Below, in pieces: positions 50,242-58,077 of a stretch of 64,000 bases of DNA (positions are counted from its first letter, which is position 1; the number at the start of each line of letters is the position of its first letter). Both the position numbers and the translations under genes were made by a program. Under the pieces are notes generated by a model. The model was not told the DNA's origin. It did not search any database and worked only from the letters and a program-made list of their open reading frames with translations. The DNA comes from Allobrachymonas chironomi DSM 19884 (GTDB lineage Bacteria > Pseudomonadota > Gammaproteobacteria > Burkholderiales > Burkholderiaceae_C), in NCBI RefSeq assembly GCF_000374625.1, contig NZ_KB894768.1:109232-173231 (forward strand), written 5' to 3'.

Positions 50242-51372
50242 GTGCAGATTGGAATTCCACTGGAAACGGTGGCTGGCGAGACGCGAGTAGCGGCAACGCC
50301 GGAAACCGTGAAAAAACTCGTGGGTCAGGGTCACACGTTGCTGGTGCAGCACGGTGCCGGACTGCGAGCCGGCATCACCGATGCCCAGTTCGAAGCCGCT
50401 GGTGCCAGCCTGACCGATGCCGCCACGGCACTCGGCAGCGAAATGGTGCTGAAAGTGCGCTCCCCGCAAGCCGAAGAGCTGGCGCAGATACGCTCCGGCG
50501 CCGTGCTGGTCGGCATGCTGGATCCGTTCGATGCCGAAGGGCTGCAACGCCTGGCCGCTGCCGGCCTGACCTCCTTCGCACTCGAAGCCGCACCGCGTAC
50601 CACCCGCGCGCAAAGCATGGACGTGCTGTCCAGCCAGGCCAACATTGCCGGCTACAAGGCCGTGATGCTGGCGGCCGAGCACTATCCGCGCTTCTTCCCC
50701 ATGCTGATGACCGCTGCCGGTACCGTCAAGGCCGCCCGCGTGGTGATTCTGGGCGTGGGCGTGGCCGGCCTGCAGGCGATTGCCACCGCCAAGCGCCTCG
50801 GTGCCGTGATCGAGGCCTCCGATGTGCGTCCGAGCGTGAAGGAGCAGGTCGAATCGCTGGGTGCCAAGTTCATTGACGTACCCTACGAAACCGATGAAGA
50901 GCGCGAAGCCGCCGAAGGCGTGGGCGGTTATGCCCGTCCCATGCCGCAGAGCTGGCTGGATCGCCAGAAGGCCGAAGTGGCCAAGCGCGTGGCGGCTGCC
51001 GATGTGGTGATCACCACTGCGCTGATCCCGGGCCGTGCCGCGCCCACGCTGGTGACGGCCGAGATGGTGCAGTCCATGCGCCAGGGCTCTGTCATCGTGG
51101 ACATGGCGGCCGGCAAGGGCCCGCAAGGCCATGACGGCAACACGCCGCTGACGCAGGCCGATCAGGTGGTGCAGGCCGATGGCGTGACCATCGTGGGCCA
51201 TACCAATCTGGCGGCACGCGTGGGTGCCGATGCCAGTGCGCTCTATGCGCGCAACGTGCTGGACTTCCTCAAGCTGGTGCTGCCGGCCGAGAAGGGCCTG
51301 ACCATCGACATGGAAGACGACATCGTGGCGGCCTGCCTGATGACGCAAAACGGCGAAACCAGGAGGAAGTGA
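50242..51372 (+). CDS. pntAA: NAD(P) transhydrogenase subunit alpha, part 1 (NAD-binding)
   Basis: This is the soluble dI component of proton-translocating transhydrogenase, which makes NADPH from NADH using the proton gradient. The 376-residue protein has the alanine-dehydrogenase-like fold: IPLETVAGETRVAATPETVKKL at the start, the NAD loop VVILGVGVAGLQAIATAKRLGA and YARPMPQSWLDRQK. GTG is the start: AAGGAGACAAA stands just before it and VQIGIPLE matches the family N-terminus. It is the first gene of a three-gene operon. Confidence 0.95.
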   Translation: MQIGIPLETVAGETRVAATPETVKKLVGQGHTLLVQHGAGLRAGITDAQFEAAGASLTDAATALGSEMVLKVRSPQAEELAQIRSGAVLVGMLDPFDAEGLQRLAAAGLTSFALEAAPRTTRAQSMDVLSSQANIAGYKAVMLAAEHYPRFFPMLMTAAGTVKAARVVILGVGVAGLQAIATAKRLGAVIEASDVRPSVKEQVESLGAKFIDVPYETDEEREAAEGVGGYARPMPQSWLDRQKAEVAKRVAAADVVITTALIPGRAAPTLVTAEMVQSMRQGSVIVDMAAGKGPQGHDGNTPLTQADQVVQADGVTIVGHTNLAARVGADASALYARNVLDFLKLVLPAEKGLTIDMEDDIVAACLMTQNGETRRK

Positions 51373-51373
51373 A

Positions 51374-51691
51374 ATGGAACTCGTCTCTCCCACCGTCATC
51401 AACCTGATCATTTTCGTGCTGGCCATTTATGTGGGCTATCACGTGGTCTGGAACGTGACCCCGGCACTGCACACCCCCCTGATGGCGGTGACCAATGCCA
51501 TTTCCGCCATCGTGATTGTCGGCGCCATGATGGCTGCCGCCCTGACCGAAGGCTCCCTGGCCAAGATCATGGGCGTGCTGGCGGTGGCGCTGGCTGCCGT
51601 GAACGTGTTTGGTGGTTTCCTGGTAACGCGACGCATGCTGGAAATGTTCAAGAAGAAAGAGCGCAAGCCCAAGCAGGGAGGTGAAGCATGA
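51374..51691 (+). CDS. pntAB: NAD(P) transhydrogenase subunit alpha, part 2 (membrane)
   Basis: This 105-residue membrane component has three to four helices (VINLIIFVLAIYVGYHVVW, AISAIVIVGAMMAAAL, MGVLAVALAAVNVFGGFLVTRRMLEMF). It corresponds to the C-terminal part of E. coli PntA; the split form is common in alpha- and betaproteobacteria. It lies one base after pntAA and overlaps pntB by 4 bases. AGGAGG lies before the ATG. Confidence 0.95.
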   Translation: MELVSPTVINLIIFVLAIYVGYHVVWNVTPALHTPLMAVTNAISAIVIVGAMMAAALTEGSLAKIMGVLAVALAAVNVFGGFLVTRRMLEMFKKKERKPKQGGEA

Positions 51692-53124
51692 GTCTCAACC
51701 TCGTAACCCTGTTGTATCTGGTGGCCAGTATCTGTTTCATTCAGGCACTGAAAGGCCTCAGCCATCCCACCACCTCGATTCGCGGCAACCTGTTCGGCAT
51801 GATCGGCATGGCGATTGCCGTGCTCACCACGGCGGCCCTGATCGTGAAACTGGCGGCTTCGCCGATCGGCCTGGGCTGGGTGCTGCTGGGCCTGGTCGTG
51901 GGTGGCGGTGTTGGTACCATCATGGCGCAACGCGTCGAGATGACCAAGATGCCGGAACTGGTCGCCTTCATGCACAGCATGATCGGTCTGGCGGCGGTGT
52001 TCATCGCCGTGGCCGTGGTGACCGAGCCCTGGGCCTTTGGCCTGACGGCGCATCCGGCCAATGGCGTGCGTGAAGCGATTCCGCTGGGCAACCGCCTGGA
52101 GCTGTTCCTGGGTGCCGCCATTGGTGCGATCACCTTCAGCGGTTCGGTGATTGCCTTCGGCAAGCTGAGCGGCAAGTACAAGTTCCGCCTGTTCCAGGGC
52201 AAGCCGGTGGTGTTCCAGGGCCAGCAGATGCTGAACCTGGCACTGGGCCTGCTGACGATCGGCCTGGGTCTGGTCTATGCCTTTACCGAGAACTGGACGG
52301 CGTTCTACATCATGCTGGCACTGTCCTTCGTGATGGGTGTGCTGCTGATCATCCCGATTGGCGGTGCCGACATGCCGGTGGTGGTGTCGATGCTGAACAG
52401 CTATTCCGGCTGGGCCGCAGCAGGCATCGGTTTCAGCCTGAACAACTCCATGCTGATCATTGCCGGTTCGCTGGTGGGTTCGTCCGGTGCCATTCTGAGC
52501 TACATCATGTGCAAGGCGATGAACCGTTCGTTCTTCAGCGTGATTCTGGGTGGCTTTGGAGGTGAAGCCGGCACGGCAACCGGCGGCGAGCAGGAGCAGC
52601 GCAGCGTCAAGAGCGGCAGCGCCGACGATGCCGCCTACATGATGTCCAACGCCGACAGCGTGATCATCGTGCCCGGCTACGGCCTGGCCGTGGCCCGTGC
52701 CCAGCACGCCGTGAACGAGCTGGCGCAGAAGCTGACCGACATGGGCGTGACCGTGCGCTACGCCATCCACCCGGTGGCAGGCCGCATGCCCGGTCACATG
52801 AACGTGCTGCTGGCCGAGGCCGAAGTGCCGTACGACCAGGTGTTCGAGATGGAAGACATCAACGGCGAATTCCCGCAGACCGATGTGGCCATCATCCTGG
52901 GCGCCAACGACGTGGTGAACCCCGCAGCACTGGAAAAGGGCAGCCCGATCTACGGCATGCCGATTCTGGAGGCCTACAAGGCGCGCACCGTGATCGTGAA
53001 CAAGCGCTCCATGGCGGCAGGCTATGCCGGCCTGGACAACGAGCTGTTCTACATGGACAAGACCATGATGGTGTTTGGCGACGCCAAGAAGGTGGTGGAG
53101 GACATGATCAAGGCGCTGGATTGA
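51688..53124 (+). CDS. pntB: NAD(P) transhydrogenase subunit beta
   Basis: This 478-residue subunit has about nine membrane helices forming the proton path. A C-terminal soluble dIII domain binds NADP(H): VIIVPGYGLAVARAQHAVNEL, YAIHPVAGRMPGHMNVLLAEA, AIILGANDVVNPAA and MAAGYAGLDNELFY. All are standard PntB motifs. It ends the operon and is followed by a strong terminator. Confidence 0.97.
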   Translation: MSLNLVTLLYLVASICFIQALKGLSHPTTSIRGNLFGMIGMAIAVLTTAALIVKLAASPIGLGWVLLGLVVGGGVGTIMAQRVEMTKMPELVAFMHSMIGLAAVFIAVAVVTEPWAFGLTAHPANGVREAIPLGNRLELFLGAAIGAITFSGSVIAFGKLSGKYKFRLFQGKPVVFQGQQMLNLALGLLTIGLGLVYAFTENWTAFYIMLALSFVMGVLLIIPIGGADMPVVVSMLNSYSGWAAAGIGFSLNNSMLIIAGSLVGSSGAILSYIMCKAMNRSFFSVILGGFGGEAGTATGGEQEQRSVKSGSADDAAYMMSNADSVIIVPGYGLAVARAQHAVNELAQKLTDMGVTVRYAIHPVAGRMPGHMNVLLAEAEVPYDQVFEMEDINGEFPQTDVAIILGANDVVNPAALEKGSPIYGMPILEAYKARTVIVNKRSMAAGYAGLDNELFYMDKTMMVFGDAKKVVEDMIKALD

Positions 53125-53175
53125 GCGTGGCTTGATACGGCAGGGCGGCTGATGGGCTGGCCCTGACGGTCTCTA

Positions 53176-53219
53176 CCGTGGCCGGGAGCTCTGCGAGGGG
53201 TTTCCGGCCACGGTTTTTT
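53176..53219 (+). terminator. Rho-independent terminator of the pnt operon
   Basis: A perfect 10-bp GC-rich stem CCGTGGCCGG / CCGGCCACGG (53176-53185, 53204-53213) is followed by six Ts. It separates pntB from the convergent toxin-antitoxin operon. Confidence 0.92.
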
Positions 53220-53291
53220 CAAATAGCGTGCCAGATCTGGTGGCTACCGTGGGTGGGAGGAGCTACCGGGCTGGCATCATGATGCCTGGCT

Positions 53292-53576
53292 TCAGCCGTG
53301 CGCCACCGTTACCCGTAGCCCTAGAGCGCGTGTCACTTTCAGGATGGTGTCAAATCGTGGTGCAGCACCTGGAGTCAGTGCCTTGTACAGACTTTCGCGA
53401 CCCAGGCCGGCGTCCTTTGCCAATTGCGCCATCCCTCGGGCGCGTGCCACGTGACCGATGGCGCGCAGGATTTCGTCGGTATCACCATCTTCCAGCACCT
53501 GGCGCAGGTACTCGATCATGGCTTCCTCTGTATCGAGTTCGGTCACGATGTCAAACGGTACGGTCTTGATGGTCAT
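53292..53576 (-). CDS. Antitoxin, HI1420-type XRE-family addiction module antidote
   Basis: The 94-residue protein has an N-terminal segment VPFDIVTELDTEEAMIEYLRQVLEDGD and a helix-turn-helix MAQLAKDAGLGRESLYKALTPGAAPRFDTILKVTRALGL, the pattern of the HI1420-like antidote family (putative HigA-like). It would neutralise the upstream toxin and repress the operon. The gene follows the toxin by three bases, the toxin-first order of this family. Confidence 0.88.
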   Translation of the reverse strand: MTIKTVPFDIVTELDTEEAMIEYLRQVLEDGDTDEILRAIGHVARARGMAQLAKDAGLGRESLYKALTPGAAPRFDTILKVTRALGLRVTVAHG

Positions 53577-53579
53577 GAT

Positions 53580-53873
53580 TCAAATCTCCTGTGCCATGGC
53601 CTGTGCCTGGCGAATATCGGCGGCCTGGGTAGACTTGTTGCCGCCAACCAGCAAAAAAACCACACTACGTTCGCGAATCGTGTAGTACATGCGGTAGCCC
53701 GCACCTACATCTACCCGCATTTCACTGACACCCCCGCCCACAGCCTTGACGTCCCCGAGGTTACCGTGCTGCGCACGCTCAAGACGTCGGCGGATGGCAG
53801 TAGCTGCAACCAGATCCTTGATTCTGGCGCGCCAGCGCGCAAATGCCTCGGTTTGTTCTATGGTGTAGTGCAT
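53580..53873 (-). CDS. Toxin, HI1419-type RelE/ParE superfamily
   Basis: The 97-residue basic protein begins MHYTIEQTEAFARWRARIKD and contains RLERAQHGNLGDVKAVGGGVSEMRVDVGAGYRMYYTIRERSVVFLLVGGNKSTQ. This is the HI1419/phage-derived Gp49-like RelE-fold family. It probably cleaves ribosome-bound mRNA (family inference). MHYTIEQ is the family start. The predicted transcription start falls at or one base from this ATG, so the mRNA may be leaderless. No damage is visible, so the pair should be functional. Confidence 0.88.
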   Translation of the reverse strand: MHYTIEQTEAFARWRARIKDLVAATAIRRRLERAQHGNLGDVKAVGGGVSEMRVDVGAGYRMYYTIRERSVVFLLVGGNKSTQAADIRQAQAMAQEI

Positions 53874-53878
53874 GTCAT

Positions 53879-53906
53879 ATTGTATCCAATTGGATACTGT
53901 TGGCAA
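53879..53906 (-). promoter_or_regulatory. Promoter and operator of the toxin-antitoxin operon
   Basis: On the - strand, -35 TTGCCA (53906-53901) and -10 TACAAT (53884-53879) are 16 bases apart, each matching the consensus at 5 of 6 positions. A perfect 16-bp palindrome GTATCCAATTGGATAC (53882-53897) fills the spacer and overlaps the -10, the expected site for autorepression by the antitoxin. Confidence 0.85.
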
Positions 53907-53983
53907 GCGCTACATGGCGGCAGGGCAAAGTAGCTGTTGTTCTGTACATGATGCTCATGGCAAGGATTTGCCAAGGTCTTCCC

Positions 53984-55015
53984 TTACTCCCCAAACACCA
54001 CCAACCCCCGATCCTGCTGCAAACGCACCCCGATCATTTCCCCAGGCGTGTGCTGCAGCACCGCCGGCATGGTCGCCTGTACCGTGCTGCCATCGGCCAG
54101 TTCCAGCGTGTAGATCTGGTGGCTGCCCTGGTAGGAGCTGCCGAGCAGGCGGGCGTGGATCGGCGAGAGCGGGTCGTACTGCAGATCGTGGCTGCGCAGC
54201 AGCAGCTGGCGGCTGTTGGCGGCGTGCTGGCCGGGCAGGGCGCCCAGTGCCGATTGCAGCTGGCCGTTGGCATCGGCCTGGATGGGCAGCAGCATGCCGT
54301 GCCCGATGAAACGCGCTACAAATGGCGTGGCGGGGGCATCGTACAGGGTGCGGGCATCGGCCCATTGCTGCATGCGGCCCTGGTCCAGTACGCCGATGCG
54401 ATCGCCCATGGCAAAGGCTTCCTGCTGGTCGTGCGTGACAAGCAGGGTGGTGGTGCCGGTCTGCTTGAGCAGGGTGCGCAGCTCCTGCGCCAGGCGTTCG
54501 CGCAGGTTGATGTCGAGGTTGGAAAAGGGCTCGTCCAGCAGCAGCAGGCGCGGGTCCGGGGCCAGGGCGCGGGCCAGGGCGACGCGCTGTTGCTGGCCGC
54601 CCGAGAGCTCGTGCGGGTAGCGCTTGCCCAGATCGGCCAGGCCGACCAGTTCCAGCACCTCGGCGGTGCGTTGGCGCTGGCGTTCCGCCGGCTGGCCATG
54701 CAGGCCGTAGGCGATATTGCGCTCCACGCTCAGATGCGGGAACAGGGCGTAATCCTGGAACACCATGCCCATCTGGCGCTGCTCCGGCGGCGTGGTCTGG
54801 CCGGGGCGGCTCAGCGTCTGGCCGGCCAGCGTCAGCGTACCGCTGGCCAGCGGCTCCAGTCCGGCCACGCCGCGCAGCAGCGTGGTCTTGCCGCAGCCCG
54901 AAGGGCCCAGCAGCACGCCGATATCGCCGGCCGCCAGCCCGAAAGACACCTGATGCACGGCATCGACCGGCTGGCCGGAATAGCGGATGGAAACCTGGTC
55001 GAGGGACAGATGCAT
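53984..55015 (-). CDS. fbpC: Ferric iron ABC transporter ATPase (FbpC type)
   Basis: The 343-residue ATPase has Walker A GPSGCGKTT, Q-loop FQDYALFPHLSVERNIAYGL, signature LSGGQQQRVALARAL, Walker B LLLLDEPFSNLD and switch His LVTHDQQEA. A C-terminal TOBE-like regulatory domain (about 235-343) follows. The Q-loop/GL pattern and the C-terminal domain fit FbpC. It is divergent from a two-domain permease of the same system, with a Fur box between. MHLSLDQVSIRY is the start; sequence further upstream lies in the regulatory region. Confidence 0.9.
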   Translation of the reverse strand: MHLSLDQVSIRYSGQPVDAVHQVSFGLAAGDIGVLLGPSGCGKTTLLRGVAGLEPLASGTLTLAGQTLSRPGQTTPPEQRQMGMVFQDYALFPHLSVERNIAYGLHGQPAERQRQRTAEVLELVGLADLGKRYPHELSGGQQQRVALARALAPDPRLLLLDEPFSNLDINLRERLAQELRTLLKQTGTTTLLVTHDQQEAFAMGDRIGVLDQGRMQQWADARTLYDAPATPFVARFIGHGMLLPIQADANGQLQSALGALPGQHAANSRQLLLRSHDLQYDPLSPIHARLLGSSYQGSHQIYTLELADGSTVQATMPAVLQHTPGEMIGVRLQQDRGLVVFGE

Positions 55016-55051
55016 GGCGGAATATTCCTGAGGGTGTTCAGGTCGATGATT

Positions 55052-55070
55052 ATAAATGAATATAATTATC
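55052..55070. promoter_or_regulatory. Fur box between fbpC and fbpB
   Basis: On the - strand the 19-mer GATAATTATATTCATTTAT matches the Fur consensus GATAATGATAATCATTATC at 14 of 19 positions. A TATAAT (55061-55066) on the + strand lies inside it and could be the fbpB -10, so Fur-Fe would block both divergent genes. Confidence 0.8.
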
Positions 55071-55094
55071 AATACTCTTATGCCCATAGCCACC

Positions 55095-56780
55095 ATGTCA
55101 GCCACTCCCGAGAACCCTGTTGCCACCTCACCGGTTGATGTGGCCGCCGTGCCTGCGCCAGGGCGCGACTGGGGCCGTGGCTGGTGGTTGCTGCCGGTAG
55201 GCGTGGTGCTGCTGCTGCCGATCATCTCGGTGGTGCTGGCGGCGCTGCACTGGGATGCTGCCAGCGCCGATATCGTGCGTGAAATGCTGCAGACCGTGCT
55301 GCCAGACTATGTGCGCACCAGCCTGCTGCTGTGCCTGCTGGTGGGTATCGGCAGCTTGCTGCTGGGCGTGGGCAGTGCCTGCCTGGTCACGCTGTTCGAC
55401 TACCGGGGCCGGCGCACGCTCGAATGGCTGCTGTTGCTGCCGCTGGCCATGCCGGCCTATGTCAGCGCCTATGCCTATACCGATTTCCTGCAGTTCAGTG
55501 GCCCGGCACAGACTTGGCTGCGTACCTTTTTGCAGGCCGAAGGCCGCATGCTGCCCGAGATCCGCAATGTCTGGGGTGCGGCTTTCCTGCTGACGGTCAC
55601 GCTGTACCCCTATGTTTATCTGCTGGTACGCACTGCGCTGATGGACCGCGCCACGCACCTGATGGAAGCTGCCGCCATGCTGGGCGCACGCAGCATGCGC
55701 CGTATTTTCAGCGTGGCGCTGCCGCTGGTGCGGCCGTTTGTGGCCGGTGGGGTGGCGCTGGTGCTGATGGAAACGCTGGCCGATTTTGGCGTGTCCAGCT
55801 ACTTCGGCATCCAGACCTTTACCGCTGGCGTGATCAAGGCCTGGGTGGTGATGGATGACCGCATGGCGGCAACGCAGCTGTCGCTGGCGCTGCTGATCTC
55901 CGTGTCGCTGCTGGTCTGGCTGGAGCGCCGGGCGCGCCAGCGCATGCGCTTTGCCAGCACGCGCGGCCAGAACCGCAGTGCCATGATGACGCGCGTACCG
56001 CAGCTGCACGGCTGGCAGGCGCTGCTGACCTGGAGCCTGGGCATGATTCCGGTGCTGCTGGGCTTTATCCTGCCGGTGCTGATGATGCTGCGGCCGCTGC
56101 TGCTGGGCGTGGGCACGGAGCAGGAGGTGTTGTGGGAGCAATTCCTGCCCTGGGCCTGGAACAGCATCCAGCTGGGGGTGTCGGGCGCGCTGCTGGCCAC
56201 TGCGCTGGCGCTGTTGCTGGGCGGCGCGGCGCGGCTGCTGCCGGGGGCGATTTCGCGCGGTATGGCCTGGCTGGCCTCGCTGGGCTATGCGGTGCCGGGC
56301 GTGGTGATTGTGGTTGGCCTGCTGTTGCCGGTAGCGGCGCTGCAGCAGTGGCAGCCGGACTGGAGCATTGCCGGCTGGCTCACGACCACGGTGCTGGGCA
56401 TTCTCTGGGCCTATCTGGTGCGCTTTACGGCGGTGGCGCTGCAAAGCGTGCAGGGCGGTTACGCGCGCATTCCGGAAAGCCAGGATGAGGCGGCGCGCCT
56501 GCTCGGCAGCAATGCCTGGGGCGTGCTGCGTCGCGTGCATCTGCCGTTGCTGCGCGGCCCGGTGCTGGCCGGCCTGCTGCTGGTGTTCGTGGACGTGATG
56601 AAGGAGCTGCCGGCCACCATGGTGCTGCGCCCGTTCAACATGGACACGCTGGCGGTATCGGCCTACCAGCTGGCACGCGACGAGCGCCTGACCGAAGCGG
56701 CACTGCCGAGCCTGGCCCTGGTGCTGGCCGGGCTGGTACCGGTGATCCTGCTGAGTCGCTCGCTGCGCCGCAAGCGCTGA
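55095..56780 (+). CDS. fbpB: Ferric iron ABC transporter permease (FbpB type, fused double domain)
   Basis: The 561-residue inner-membrane protein has two permease halves of six helices each, as in FbpB/SfuB. Each half has an EAA loop: LMEAAAMLGARSMRRIFSVALPLVRPFV and SQDEAARLLGSNAWGVLRRVHLPLLRGPV. LLPLAMPAYVSAYAYTDFLQ is typical of iron permeases. The ATG giving MSATPEN is chosen because two earlier in-frame ATGs lie in or right after the Fur box. The cognate periplasmic protein FbpA is not encoded nearby. Confidence 0.9.
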   Translation: MSATPENPVATSPVDVAAVPAPGRDWGRGWWLLPVGVVLLLPIISVVLAALHWDAASADIVREMLQTVLPDYVRTSLLLCLLVGIGSLLLGVGSACLVTLFDYRGRRTLEWLLLLPLAMPAYVSAYAYTDFLQFSGPAQTWLRTFLQAEGRMLPEIRNVWGAAFLLTVTLYPYVYLLVRTALMDRATHLMEAAAMLGARSMRRIFSVALPLVRPFVAGGVALVLMETLADFGVSSYFGIQTFTAGVIKAWVVMDDRMAATQLSLALLISVSLLVWLERRARQRMRFASTRGQNRSAMMTRVPQLHGWQALLTWSLGMIPVLLGFILPVLMMLRPLLLGVGTEQEVLWEQFLPWAWNSIQLGVSGALLATALALLLGGAARLLPGAISRGMAWLASLGYAVPGVVIVVGLLLPVAALQQWQPDWSIAGWLTTTVLGILWAYLVRFTAVALQSVQGGYARIPESQDEAARLLGSNAWGVLRRVHLPLLRGPVLAGLLLVFVDVMKELPATMVLRPFNMDTLAVSAYQLARDERLTEAALPSLALVLAGLVPVILLSRSLRRKR

Positions 56781-56798
56781 AGCCGGCTTCAGGTCACT

Positions 56799-57176
56799 TC
56801 AGGCCTGCTTCTGTTCCTGTTCCAGATCGGACCAGATCGCCACTTCATTGCCGGCCGGATCGATGAAATGGAAGCGCCGGCCACCAGGAAAGCCGAAGAT
56901 CTGCTTGCTGATGCGGCCACCGGCGGCAATCACCCGGGCATGGCTGGCTTCCAGATCCGGAGTGTGCACGACGACCAGCGGCTGCTGCGGCGCATGGGCC
57001 GGATCGGCGTTGAAGCCACAGGACAGACCGCTGGAGAGGGTATCGGCATAGTCCTCGCCCCAGTCCCGGAAGGCCCAGCCGAAGACATCGGTATAAAACG
57101 TCTTGGCGGCAGCCACGGTGGCCGCGTCGCGGCCGGGAAATTCCACGAAATCGATGGGGTAGGCGGGCTGGGTCAT
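56799..57176 (-). CDS. VOC (glyoxalase/bleomycin-resistance) family protein
   Basis: The 125-residue protein is a single VOC module with paired beta-alpha-beta-beta-beta units: IDFVEFPGRDAATVAAAKTFYTDVFGWAF, VVVHTPDLEASHARVIAAGGRI and GRRFHFIDPAGNEVAIWSDL. The His and Glu positions suit a metal site. Members range from dioxygenases to isomerases and resistance proteins, so no function is assigned. GGGAG precedes the ATG. It converges on fbpB. Confidence 0.85.
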   Translation of the reverse strand: MTQPAYPIDFVEFPGRDAATVAAAKTFYTDVFGWAFRDWGEDYADTLSSGLSCGFNADPAHAPQQPLVVVHTPDLEASHARVIAAGGRISKQIFGFPGGRRFHFIDPAGNEVAIWSDLEQEQKQA

Positions 57177-57362
57177 GACGGCTCCCTGCAAGTCACTGGA
57201 CAGTACCCAGTGTAGCCCGTGCCAGGGCTGGCGGGGCAGGCTCCTACAGCGGAGGGCTGCCTTGGCTGACGCCTGCTGCACCGGTGGGCCGGCTACCATG
57301 GTGTGCAGCGGGGGTACCGTCGTGCCCCCTGGATGCGATCCGTATCGGAAAAAGGTCACCCC

Positions 57363-57914
57363 ATGAAAAAGACACTCCTGCTGGCTGCCTCCCTGGCCGC
57401 CGTGACTGCCCTGCTGCGATCCTCGTCCCGCCAGCGCGATCTGCCCGAGCTGCAAGCGGTGCCGGAGCTGGATCTGGAACGCTATGCCGGCACCTGGTAC
57501 GAGCAGGCACGCCTGCCGCTGGTCTGGCAAAGCCGCTGCAGCGGCAACAGCATGGCGCAGTACAGCCTGCGCGATGACGGCATGATCGATGTGCTCAACA
57601 GCTGTGAAGATGGCGATGGCCAGCGCATCGAGGCGCATGGCGTGGCGCGTCTGGCCGGCACGCACCCGGCTCAGTTGCAAGTGCGCTTCATGCCGGAACT
57701 GCTGGCCAGCTTGCCCATGGTCTGGGGCGATTACTGGGTGCTGGAGCTGGACCCGGATTACCGCTGGGCGGTGGTAGGTTCGCCAAACCGCAAGTACTTG
57801 TGGTTCCTGACGCGCGACAAGCATTTTCCCAAGGACCGGCTCGACATCCTGATTTTGCGCGCAGCCGAGCGGGGTTTTGACACGACCCGACTGAAGTACA
57901 CGCCGCAGTACTGA
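57363..57914 (+). CDS. Lipocalin family protein (Blc-like)
   Basis: The 183-residue protein has an N-terminal hydrophobic segment (about 4-18), then the lipocalin signature LERYAGTWYEQARLPLVWQ, YSLRDDGMIDVLNSCEDGDGQ, GDYWVLELDPDYRWAVVGSPNRKYLWFLTR. This is the order seen in E. coli Blc, an outer-membrane lipocalin binding lysophospholipids. Unlike Blc it has no lipobox Cys (the segment ends ALLRSSSRQR), so it may be periplasmic or membrane-anchored. Confidence 0.9.
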   Translation: MKKTLLLAASLAAVTALLRSSSRQRDLPELQAVPELDLERYAGTWYEQARLPLVWQSRCSGNSMAQYSLRDDGMIDVLNSCEDGDGQRIEAHGVARLAGTHPAQLQVRFMPELLASLPMVWGDYWVLELDPDYRWAVVGSPNRKYLWFLTRDKHFPKDRLDILILRAAERGFDTTRLKYTPQY

Positions 57915-57940
57915 TCTGTTGCCGGGAGGGAGAAGGCAGT

Positions 57941-57961
57941 CTTATTCGAAAATTGAATAAG
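57941..57961. promoter_or_regulatory. AT-rich inverted repeat ahead of the second flavoprotein operon
   Basis: CTTATTC / GAATAAG (7-bp perfect arms, 7-base centre) stands out from the GC-rich surroundings, 116 bases before the start codon at 58078. A TTGAAT (57953-57958) and TGTATT (57975-57980) spaced 16 bases could be -35 and -10, so the repeat would lie on the promoter. It may be an operator; the protein is unknown. Confidence 0.45.
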
Positions 57962-58077
57962 GAAACAAGAAAACTGTATTTCCCAGGCAGATAGGTGCGG
58001 ACTACCATGGTGTGTTTGATGGGCGCGGCCAGCTGTTGTGGCCCGCCAGATGACCGAATTGCAAGGAGTAGCGCCAC

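Noticed and set aside
57293..58014. A 13-base repeat CTACCATGGTGTG at 57293 and 58002
   Set aside because: Only two copies, in the leaders of unrelated genes, with no matching context; probably chance or similar -10 regions.
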